Below, in pieces: positions 9,101 to 15,179 of a stretch of DNA of 31,159 bases. The number at the start of each line of letters is the position of its first letter. Within the stretch, counting starts at the first letter, position 1. The DNA lies in the IMG/VR virus record IMGVR_UViG_3300007540_000054, positions 1 through 31,159 of that record; one strand, given 5' to 3'. Both the position numbers and the translations under genes were made by a program. The notes under the pieces are model-generated. The model was not told where the DNA came from, did no database searches, and saw only the letters and a list, made by a program, of their open reading frames with translations. This DNA comes from a virus.

Positions 9101-9435
9101 AAGACCAATTAAGAGTCATAAACCAGTATGGTCAAGGTGTTGCAGCATGTCCTGGAACTTCCAACCATGGTTTCGGTTTAGCTGTAGATTTTGCTAATAT
9201 TAATGGAGGTAGAATAAAACCCGGGATGAAAGAATATGATTGGATAAAAGAAAATGCTCCTAAATTTGGTTTTAATAGACTACCTTGGGGTAACAAAGGA
9301 GAAAATTGGGAATCATGGCATTGGGAATACACTAGTATAAGCAGAAACTTAACAACTTTAAAAACCCAACAAAAATCTGCCTTTGAAGAAAAAAAACGAC
9401 AATTAAAATCCTCTAATGTTATTAATTTAACTTAA
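6139..9435 (+). CDS. Baseplate hub protein with C-terminal M15-type peptidase
   Basis: 1098 residues. The N-terminal half resembles a hub protein: IDVSIDCINRGSIRKATVTLK followed by LYLRLGYTMMLEWGW, suggesting the gp27-type ring with a YTMMLEWG motif. The last 200 residues are a zinc D-Ala-D-Ala carboxypeptidase/endolysin domain of family M15. The ligand motif SNHGFGLAVD spans 1008-1017 (His1010, Asp1017) and ESWHW spans 1058-1062 (catalytic Glu1058, third ligand His1061), preceded by the typical SAYRTYEDQ segment. T4 uses a separate gp5 with a lysozyme domain for the same task, cutting peptidoglycan at the tail tip. Here a peptidase cleaving the cross-link peptide is fused to the hub. All metal and catalytic residues are present. 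Confidence 0.85.
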   Translation: MEQGNVLGEEFNQYVFDQIDVRQSLNGASGVDNPLSRNSKILNYLNTRNAWVKMASGVALTDKIKDEKLPEGSRGTDRLKSISNDLNSSISELDFVKYNSTGLAKNFVLFNTLSNFGFEGENTYDKIPYTFRSGIQTTQKSWLDVDSSYGLGGTSMGLQPTPGIIDVSIDCINRGSIRKATVTLKAYNIFQFSIIEMLYLRLGYTMMLEWGWDRYVSKIEGDGSFTTETMGNTITEDLWFKDIDYNQTKMIQAIERYREIYHSNYDGFFGKVNNFTWNFNPDGSYDITINLITVGDVVESLKTNVNSRIISKENLEKNQQTLKTINSKLEGSSIYNALGGDILSQYLSSLVINYTSNTTNSELIKFSDITNSIYGNKIPTELEYFITLGDFLDILQEKIIPKFKGKEKEDIIKIDTDRNLNYISCYYNLIPFDPKVCIFTTKYSSQFTNDFPILNFKDHPTGTLDRNLTEKFMEEKEGFVAGKLMNIYLNVDFILKKLNSNIDEKGDLSLYRLIESICSGLNNALGNINNLEPVIKDDKTLVIIDQNPISQIKKFISISDSTQVKNNKTTTQNPFLEVYGYNKGQSNFLKDIKFQTKIDNSLASMISIGATAGGSNTKNSDATAFSKWNLGLKDRFTPPIEEPNDSLNPLKVNDDYINTAKKWAEDNIENNNELISGKYWLIPSNKLYIEDFIFSKNYDLWYPQSKYSKKKAINVWLEKVRKKKRIENQETYDETKLSELANGTYAIILCNVFGRNITITYGGAKETFINSGSNYSDLFNNEDLIKKLKTSYKDYINNLSNTNFTKSQDSSGNIGFIPVSFDLTLEGLSGVKIYNKLNIDTRFLPPNYGKSLDFLITKVNHKISDNNWDTTLGTISTSNIKDNKGVNNTSIIANLPSSPPSTSNYNWLKECPIQNTRILSGIRVTNGQLPDTILKEINNPQQYKGANQSDEGRIRLYPEVTDNLNQLLTSATSQNIILKINSAYRTYEDQLRVINQYGQGVAACPGTSNHGFGLAVDFANINGGRIKPGMKEYDWIKENAPKFGFNRLPWGNKGENWESWHWEYTSISRNLTTLKTQQKSAFEEKKRQLKSSNVINLT

Positions 9436-9440
9436 TAAAT

Positions 9441-10043
9441 ATGTACTTTCCAAAATCTCAAATAAAAACTAATTTATATACTAAGGGTGGAGAATTTATA
9501 GACCCTTCAACAGGAGAAAACTATGTCGGCTTTTACTTTAAAACATCTACTGGAGGTTATTATACTGGTAAAAACCCTCAAGACTCCCCTGTAATAAATT
9601 TGTCCCCTACTATAGCATTTGAAACTTCTAATTTATCTTCAACCCTTGAATTTATTAATGAATCCTCTCCTTCAATTTGGACTTGGGATTATTATAGTAC
9701 ACCTTTAGATAAAACAAATCCTCCATCCCCACCTATACGTACATATCCTACCCCTACAAAACCTGATTATATCCTAGGTGAATTTACAAGGTACTTTTTA
9801 AGTAAAACTAATGAATCTAAATTTATAGAGATAAATAAAGAACAATATCAAAAATATATAGACAAAGATAAAAACGTAGCTTACCAACTATACCAACCTA
9901 TTTCATTTTCATGGGACTTAACGGGTGATAGAAATGATACTTATAGGGTAAACGAGGCAACTATAAATAAAGTAGAAAGGGATAATAAACTCCCGGGCTT
10001 CAAATCTTATTTTAAAGGTAGATTCGATCAATTTTACAAATAG
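9441..10043 (+). CDS. Putative baseplate or tail structural protein (200 aa)
   Basis: I do not recognise a named family. The N-terminus (YFPKSQIKTNLYTKGGEFID, then TGENYVGFYFKTSTGGYYTGK) is beta-rich and aromatic, the middle is proline-rich, and the C-terminus RVNEATINKVERDNKLPGFK is more ordered. It begins 6 nt after the hub stop and is the last gene of the tail block before a TTGG-type promoter, so a virion role is the simplest reading. Gly/Tyr/Thr composition resembles baseplate-attached proteins. No enzymatic motif is seen. Confidence 0.65.
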   Translation: MYFPKSQIKTNLYTKGGEFIDPSTGENYVGFYFKTSTGGYYTGKNPQDSPVINLSPTIAFETSNLSSTLEFINESSPSIWTWDYYSTPLDKTNPPSPPIRTYPTPTKPDYILGEFTRYFLSKTNESKFIEINKEQYQKYIDKDKNVAYQLYQPISFSWDLTGDRNDTYRVNEATINKVERDNKLPGFKSYFKGRFDQFYK

Positions 10044-10044
10044 T

Positions 10045-10073
10045 TTGGTTATCCTAATACTTAGTTGTATATT
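10045..10073 (+). promoter_or_regulatory. Class A promoter for the polymerase gene
   Basis: TTGGTT at 10045-10050, 17-nt spacer, TATATT at 10068-10073. It is immediately downstream of the last tail gene and 17 nt before the ATG at 10091, so the accessory block is transcribed separately from the tail block. Confidence 0.65.
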
Positions 10074-10090
10074 TAATCAAAATAGGTTAT

Positions 10091-11380
10091 ATGTATTGGC
10101 TTGTAGAGGATAAAGAACAGTTAGAGGTTTTAACACGTATTGGTTATAAAGAAGCTTTCATTGAGGTAATACCCTACAATGACACCATTCACCCCACACA
10201 AAACCACATAAGTTTACTGTATATTAGACCCATTTTAGCATCTAAAGGCTTTATGGTATGTATTCATCATAGTGAGGCCCTAAATGTGTTATCCACGTAT
10301 AAGACAAAAATAATAAATCTATTAAATAAATTTGAAAAATTATATTGTTACGATAAAAAAGAGACATTACATTATTTACCACTAAAGGCTCTTTATGACA
10401 TAAACCCACCCCCAACTACGTATATACGTCCTACAACACAAACTCACGAGATATACTACAGTAAACATAAAGATAATCCTAGTTTAAATTTAATTATACC
10501 TATTGTTAAACATTATGAAAGATGCGAGACACTTTTTGGAGATCTAAAAGCAAATATTAACAGAGAAAAAACAAAATATGATGAGTTCTTTAATAGTAAA
10601 ACCACAATGGTATTCAACGCTATCGAAAGAAGTGGAATACGAGTACACGTACCAACATTCGAAGAGTACTTCCACCCCCTTAAGGGTGAATATGTCTACA
10701 CACAGTTCAACTTAAAAACAACAACAACCCGTCCCTCAAATAGTTTTAAAAACGTAAATTATGCCGCACTCAACAAAGAAAATGGATGTAGAAAAAGTTT
10801 TATACCACGTAATAATAAATTTGTGGATTTTGATGTTAAGAGTATGCATGTTATTATTTTATCTAAGCTTATAGGTTATAAACTCCCTCCTGGAGATATA
10901 TATGAATATTTGGGTGAAATATATGGATTAAAGAGAGAGGAAGCAAAAATACTAACTTTAAAACAAATAAATAGTAGCACCTTAAATGAATATGAAAATT
11001 TAGAATTTTTTAAAAAAATATCATTATATAAAAATAGATTATGGGAAAAATTTGGAAGAATGGGGTATGTAGAATGTCCTGTATCTGGGTATTTTATAAA
11101 AAAAGAAGATGTTGGTGATATGAATCCTGGCAAACTTTTAAATTATCTACTACAGTGTTTAGAGACTTCAATTCAAGTTAAAATTTTATGGGAATTATTT
11201 AGAGGATTAAAGGGGTTTGAAACAAAAATAGTACTATATGTGTATGACTCAATACTTTTAGATTTAAAAGATAGTGAAAAAAATAAGGTTTTAAGTCTTA
11301 TTAGAGATGTATATACAAAATATGGGTTTGATTTGAATTATAAAGAAGGAAATGATTATCATTCTTTAGTCTCCCCCTAA
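10091..11380 (+). CDS. Small divergent family A DNA polymerase-like protein
   Basis: 429 residues. The C-terminal 230 match the palm and fingers of family A polymerases in order: TTTTRPSN with Arg214 (the TGRLSS region), motif A DVKSMHVIILSKL with Asp248, an O-helix with Arg282-x3-Lys286, and motif C as VYDSILLD with Asp386. Two usual positions differ: the motif C residues around Asp386 are Tyr and Ser instead of His and Glu, and the O-helix Phe/Tyr positions are Leu290 and Asn294. The N-terminal 170 residues show no 3'-5' exonuclease motifs I can identify. T4 relatives normally use a family B polymerase (gp43), not seen here, so this may be an auxiliary repair or gap-filling enzyme, or a degenerate one. 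Start ATG fits the promoter 17 nt upstream. Confidence 0.75.
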   Translation: MYWLVEDKEQLEVLTRIGYKEAFIEVIPYNDTIHPTQNHISLLYIRPILASKGFMVCIHHSEALNVLSTYKTKIINLLNKFEKLYCYDKKETLHYLPLKALYDINPPPTTYIRPTTQTHEIYYSKHKDNPSLNLIIPIVKHYERCETLFGDLKANINREKTKYDEFFNSKTTMVFNAIERSGIRVHVPTFEEYFHPLKGEYVYTQFNLKTTTTRPSNSFKNVNYAALNKENGCRKSFIPRNNKFVDFDVKSMHVIILSKLIGYKLPPGDIYEYLGEIYGLKREEAKILTLKQINSSTLNEYENLEFFKKISLYKNRLWEKFGRMGYVECPVSGYFIKKEDVGDMNPGKLLNYLLQCLETSIQVKILWELFRGLKGFETKIVLYVYDSILLDLKDSEKNKVLSLIRDVYTKYGFDLNYKEGNDYHSLVSP

Positions 11381-11383
11381 CTT

Positions 11384-11401
11384 TTCTTTATTTATAATAA
11401 A
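11384..11401 (+). promoter_or_regulatory. Candidate class B promoter
   Basis: TTCTTTATTTATAATAAA ends directly at the ATG of the 21-codon ORF at 11402, so transcription would start within or just after that ORF. It may instead serve the gene at 11553. Confidence 0.4.
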
Positions 11402-11467
11402 ATGAAAGAATGTTCTGAATGTAAAGAATTTAAAATATTAGAAGAATTTGATTTTGGATTATGTTGA
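11402..11467 (+). CDS. Micro-ORF with CxxC motif (21 aa)
   Basis: MKECSECKEFKILEEF, ending GLC before TGA. CSEC plus the following KxFKxLEEF is the opening pattern of small zinc-ribbon/HNH proteins, so this could be the remnant of a longer gene or a tiny peptide. The surrounding 172-nt gap has no other ORF. Low confidence because of size. Confidence 0.25.
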   Translation: MKECSECKEFKILEEFDFGLC

Positions 11468-11498
11468 ATTTGAATTTAAAAGAAAAATATACAACCCC

Positions 11499-11527
11499 TT
11501 GGAATCCCCAAAATAATATTGTATATT
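11499..11527 (+). promoter_or_regulatory. Class A promoter
   Basis: TTGGAA at 11499-11504, 17-nt spacer, TATATT at 11522-11527, 25 nt before the ATG at 11553. Confidence 0.65.
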
Positions 11528-11552
11528 ACAATAATTAAAGAAATAGAAGGTT

Positions 11553-12023
11553 ATGACTACAATTTTGGAGAGTAAGATTAATACGTATAATATGAGTTAT
11601 GATATTATAACTGATATAAATACATTGAAAGATTTGAATAATAGATTATTTTGTACGTTTACAGACTTAGAGGGTTTGGATTTACTAATAGAAGATATAA
11701 AGGCCAAGTATGATATAATATATAACAAAATATTTATTTTGGAAATTATGGGTAGAGATGAGTATGTAGTTACATATAATGTAGACCAAACAAATTTATC
11801 CTCCATCCCAGAAAATACTATATTGTTACATAGAAAAAAAGAATCGAATACTCTTTATACAATAAATGCATTAAATGAGTTAATAAAATTATTAAATGGA
11901 GGAGTTGTTGATATTTATTATAAAGTGAATTGGCAGCATTATAGGAATACTATACTACTGACTCAGCACAATGAATTAAAACAATTGAAAACCAAAATAC
12001 ATAAAATTATTGAAATAGAATGA
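11553..12023 (+). CDS. Conserved phage protein of unknown function, paralog of the 13855 gene
   Basis: 156 residues, alpha/beta. From residue 29 it aligns end to end with the product of 13855-14241: NNxLFCTFT, YDIxYxKIF, TYNVD, then an identical NTILLHRKKESNTLYTINAL block and a shared WQHYRNxILLT segment. I recognise this as a recurring unknown protein of marine T4-like phages; no catalytic motif is evident. It has an extra 25-residue N-terminal segment compared with its paralog; an ATG at 11592 also exists. The stop overlaps the next start (ATGA at 12020-12023), indicating translational coupling. A class A promoter precedes it. Confidence 0.75.
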   Translation: MTTILESKINTYNMSYDIITDINTLKDLNNRLFCTFTDLEGLDLLIEDIKAKYDIIYNKIFILEIMGRDEYVVTYNVDQTNLSSIPENTILLHRKKESNTLYTINALNELIKLLNGGVVDIYYKVNWQHYRNTILLTQHNELKQLKTKIHKIIEIE

Positions 12024-12664
12024 AACTAAGAGATTTACTTAATGAAATGTTAAATGAAGTTGCTATTGACCAACTTCGTACCCAATATGTGGATAGGGGT
12101 AAAATGCCTTCTACTGTTTTTGATAAAGTTATAGATGCTGCAAATAAGAAACCAGCATATGCTACCTGGTTAGCTAAACGAGTGCTAACTAGGGTAATTA
12201 AAATTGAAGATATTGAAAAATATAAAGAATATTTAAATGTTTTTGACCGTAATAAAAGAGAATATCCTTCCTCTGATATCAATTTTTATAAAGATAAAAA
12301 CAAAATAGAAGATTTTAATTCTAAATCTATTGAGATTATAAATAAAGAAACAGACCCATCACAACAAAAAGGAATCCCATTCGAACAAAAATATGCTAAG
12401 TTAAAAATTGGGACAGTAGCAGATTTTGATATATATAAACTTCCCCAAGGATCCGAAAATTTATATGGGGCTTCATGTGATTTGGGTTCTGGAACAGGTT
12501 GGTGTACAGCAACAAATAAAGTAAATCATATGTTTAATAGTTATATATCAAAAGACGATTTATATATCTTAATAGATAAAAAAGATAAAACCAATAAATA
12601 CCAATTCCATTATGCTGATTCACAGTTTATGGATAAGGATGATAATGAAATATTAGATTATTAG
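12020..12664 (+). CDS. WCTA-motif phage protein of unknown function
   Basis: 214 residues. The N-terminal MKLRDLLNEMLNE helix is a motif found at the start of many T4-like phage proteins of unknown role. The C-terminal part contains ASCDLGSGTGWCTATNKVNH, then YILIDKKDKTNKYQFHYADSQFMD. I have seen the GTxWCTA ... KYQFH ... QFMD combination in phage hypothetical proteins but no activity is assigned to it as far as I know. Starts inside the previous stop (ATGA). The 3' end is followed 29 nt later by the next gene without a clear terminator. Confidence 0.7.
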   Translation: MKLRDLLNEMLNEVAIDQLRTQYVDRGKMPSTVFDKVIDAANKKPAYATWLAKRVLTRVIKIEDIEKYKEYLNVFDRNKREYPSSDINFYKDKNKIEDFNSKSIEIINKETDPSQQKGIPFEQKYAKLKIGTVADFDIYKLPQGSENLYGASCDLGSGTGWCTATNKVNHMFNSYISKDDLYILIDKKDKTNKYQFHYADSQFMDKDDNEILDY

Positions 12665-12693
12665 ATGAATCTAACCTTTAAACCTAGATTAAT

Positions 12694-13293
12694 ATGAGTG
12701 TAAGAATTCAAATTCCCGAATTAAAAGGATATAAGGCTATTAAGAACCCTGCCTTAACTACTGTAATTGATAGAATAATAAATAATAGATGGTGGAACAA
12801 TGAGGGGTGGTCTACCATGTATGATGCACGCTACCAAGAATTTTATGATCTTTTAAAATCAGGAAATTTTTTAGAAAACAGCTTACTCTTAGCATCCAAA
12901 ATGAATTCAGCCCCAGCTGAATTTGGTGAAGATATTAGTGAAGAGAATAAAGAACGACTTAAGCAAGTTTTTGATTTTTTAGAAAAAAAAGAAAACAAAC
13001 CTAATCCTACTACAGATAGAAGTAATGACCCTGAGTTTGGTCTTTTTGAAAAAGATAACACTATAATTGTAGGCAATATGGGATTTAGTATAGTAGATAA
13101 ATCAGGTAGACCACAAACATATCCATACCCAAGCGATGGTGTAGCCTTAGAATACTTAGGAGAAAACTACTTTATTATAGAAGATATTTTAGATGATGGG
13201 GTTTTTGTTTTAAAATCAATAGATGATATGTTAAAAGTATACAAATCTAAGGGCATAAATGTAGATAATGAACAAAATATGTACTTAGTATAA
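12694..13293 (+). CDS. Hypothetical protein (199 aa)
   Basis: Not recognised. The N-terminal half is helical and aromatic (RIINNRWWNNEGWSTMYDARYQEF); a charged, proline-containing linker (ENKPNPTTDRSNDPEF) separates it from a beta-rich C-terminal half, ending in DDMLKVYKSKGINVD. It is expressed with its neighbours: the next gene starts 1 nt after its stop. No membrane or signal segment. Could be a partner of the following nucleotidyltransferase-like protein by tight linkage, which is inference only. Confidence 0.65.
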   Translation: MSVRIQIPELKGYKAIKNPALTTVIDRIINNRWWNNEGWSTMYDARYQEFYDLLKSGNFLENSLLLASKMNSAPAEFGEDISEENKERLKQVFDFLEKKENKPNPTTDRSNDPEFGLFEKDNTIIVGNMGFSIVDKSGRPQTYPYPSDGVALEYLGENYFIIEDILDDGVFVLKSIDDMLKVYKSKGINVDNEQNMYLV

Positions 13294-13294
13294 G

Positions 13295-13714
13295 ATGGAT
13301 TTACAATTAAAAAGTTATTTAGATAATTATATAAAAATCCAAAACTCTTTTCATTTTATTTCTTTAGGTGGTAGTGTACCTTTAATGATATATGGTAGTA
13401 TACCATTTAGAAAAATTAAAGATTTCGATATTATTAGTACCCAGTATGTAAATAAAGATGAAATCTTATATAGAGCTTTTGATATTAAGCCCCCTAAACG
13501 TTTTTTAGGAGGTACACGAGTATCTTATGAAGATACCCATTTTGATTTATATATCAACCCCCAAGCAACTTATGAGTTTATTCATTTTGAGGGTTATAAC
13601 TTAAGAGTATCGCCTGAAGACGAGATAATATTTTATAAGTCTAAACAATTACTTAGGGGTACAAAAAAAGGTATTGAAGACTTTTCTAACATAATAGAAA
13701 ATAAAAAATTCTAA
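13295..13714 (+). CDS. Nucleotidyltransferase-fold protein
   Basis: 139 residues. It shows the nucleotidyltransferase signature: LGGSVPLMIYG (Gly25, Gly26, Ser27), then KIKDFDII supplying the paired Asp43 and Asp45, and THFDLYI with a third Asp84, the three metal ligands expected for a minimal MNT or AbiEii-like transferase. Such proteins transfer NMP groups to proteins, RNA or drugs; in bacteria they often act as antitoxins or toxins. Here it is coupled by a 1-nt gap to the 199-residue gene upstream. Family level assignment is from motif reading; substrate unknown. Confidence 0.65.
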   Translation: MDLQLKSYLDNYIKIQNSFHFISLGGSVPLMIYGSIPFRKIKDFDIISTQYVNKDEILYRAFDIKPPKRFLGGTRVSYEDTHFDLYINPQATYEFIHFEGYNLRVSPEDEIIFYKSKQLLRGTKKGIEDFSNIIENKKF

Positions 13715-13805
13715 AAAGCCTTTTAGTAAAGTTTGGATTTACTGACTTAATATGACTTTAGTATTAAAATTGCTTATGGGGTCAGTTACGGTTCTTTACA
13801 ACCCC

Positions 13806-13821
13806 TATAATATGTATAACG
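13806..13821 (+). promoter_or_regulatory. Candidate class B promoter
   Basis: TATAATATGTATAACG, 33 nt before the ATG at 13855, in a 140-nt gap with no gene. Resembles the box at 255-272. Confidence 0.35.
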
Positions 13822-13854
13822 TGACTATAAATCACATTATACCATAGATAAAAA

Positions 13855-14241
13855 ATGAATAACAAATTATTTTGTACCTTTACGATTGAAGAGGAGCTAG
13901 ATGAATTGGTACAAACCATAAATGAAAGTTATGATATTTTATATGGAAAAATATTTGTTTTGTATATTAAAAGCAATAATGAATTTGTTTGCACATACAA
14001 TGTAGACCCTACTACTTCAAGAGATATCCTTCCAAATACTATATTGTTACATAGAAAAAAAGAATCGAATACTCTGTATACTATTAATGCTCTTAATGAA
14101 TTGGTTAAGAAATTAAATGATGGGGTTATTGACCCTAGATTTAGAGTAGATTGGCAACATTATAGAAATTGTATTTTACTTACTAAACATAATGAATTAG
14201 ACCGATTAAATACAAAAATATATAAAATAATAGAAATATAA
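13855..14241 (+). CDS. Conserved phage protein of unknown function, paralog of the 11553 gene
   Basis: 128 residues, begins NNKLFCTFT, so it lacks the extra N-terminal segment of its paralog. The two proteins share YDILYGKIFVL/YDIIYNKIFIL, TYNVD, NTILLHRKKESNTLYTINALNEL and WQHYRN. At DNA level 14034-14075 is identical to 11813-11854 over 42 nt although the flanks diverge. No active-site pattern is evident. It is the last gene before the replication block; a class A promoter for gp32 follows. Confidence 0.75.
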   Translation: MNNKLFCTFTIEEELDELVQTINESYDILYGKIFVLYIKSNNEFVCTYNVDPTTSRDILPNTILLHRKKESNTLYTINALNELVKKLNDGVIDPRFRVDWQHYRNCILLTKHNELDRLNTKIYKIIEI

Positions 14242-14277
14242 TGGATAATTTCGATTTAAAAAAATATTAAAATAAAT

Positions 14278-14306
14278 TAGGAACCCAGTAATGGGGTTCG
14301 TATATT
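14278..14306 (+). promoter_or_regulatory. Class A promoter of gp32, with dyad in the spacer
   Basis: TAGGAA at 14278-14283, 17-nt spacer, TATATT at 14301-14306. GAACCC (14281-14286) and GGGTTC (14294-14299) form an inverted repeat overlapping the -35 box and spacer, a suitable position for an operator. Confidence 0.55.
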
Positions 14307-14343
14307 ACAATTACATAAACGTTATAAATTAAAATTAGTTATT

Positions 14344-15177
14344 ATGGATTTAAATGCTTTAAAGCAAAAATTAAACACACTTCAATCAAAACCCCAAGGA
14401 GGACAAAAAATTGATTATTCTACTATCTATTGGAAACCTTCAATAGGTAAACAACAAATCAGAATTGTACCATCAGCGTATGATGCTTCTAACCCCTTTA
14501 CAGAATTAAGGTTCCATTATGGTATTACTAATAAGGTAATGATTTCTCCATCAAATTTTGGTGACAAAGATCCGATTTTATTATTTGCCCAAAAATTAAG
14601 AGAGGGGGAATATAATAAGGAAAATTATGTTCTAGCTAAAAAGTTAGATGCTAAAACACGTTATTTTGTTCCTGTAGTAGTTAGAGGAGAAGAGGATAAA
14701 GGTGTTAGATTATGGCAATTTGGTAAGTTAGTATATGAAGAATTATTAGCACTTGCGGTTGATGATGAAATAGGGGATTATACTGATATTGTAAATGGTA
14801 GAGACCTTACAGTTGAAACTGTAGGACCCGAATCTACTGGTACCTCTTACAATAAAACATCCGTTAGAGTTAGATTAAAGTCTACTCCTTTAAGTGAAAC
14901 TGCTTCTCAAGTAGAGGATTGGACTAACAACCAACCAAACCCAAAAGAAGGTTTATTCAAAATTTATTCATTTGATGAAATGAAATCTGCTTTAGAGAAA
15001 TGGTTATCACCTGAGGATAATGAACCTGAAATTGCTAAAAACCCTAATTCATTTCCACCACAATCCCCTGCATCTAATAAACCATCAAATTTTAGTTTAG
15101 ATACATCAAAATCTAAACAAAATAAAGTAGACAAGTTTGATTCTTTATTTGATAATAATGACGATCTTCCCTTCTAA
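14344..15177 (+). CDS. 32: Single-stranded DNA-binding protein, gp32-like
   Basis: 277 residues. The N-terminal LNALKQKLNTLQ matches the basic cooperative-binding B domain of gp32 proteins; the core has IYWKPSIGKQQIRIVPS and LRFHYGITNKVMISPSNF, aligning to the OB-fold; the C-terminus is acidic, ending DSLFDNNDDLPF, the tail that binds replication partners. The T4 protein holds a zinc ion through Cys and His in the core; this one has no cysteine at all, so that site is absent. It coats ssDNA in replication and recombination. Located 2 nt before uvsX, its functional partner, with a class A promoter upstream. Confidence 0.9.
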   Translation: MDLNALKQKLNTLQSKPQGGQKIDYSTIYWKPSIGKQQIRIVPSAYDASNPFTELRFHYGITNKVMISPSNFGDKDPILLFAQKLREGEYNKENYVLAKKLDAKTRYFVPVVVRGEEDKGVRLWQFGKLVYEELLALAVDDEIGDYTDIVNGRDLTVETVGPESTGTSYNKTSVRVRLKSTPLSETASQVEDWTNNQPNPKEGLFKIYSFDEMKSALEKWLSPEDNEPEIAKNPNSFPPQSPASNKPSNFSLDTSKSKQNKVDKFDSLFDNNDDLPF

Positions 15178-15179
15178 AT

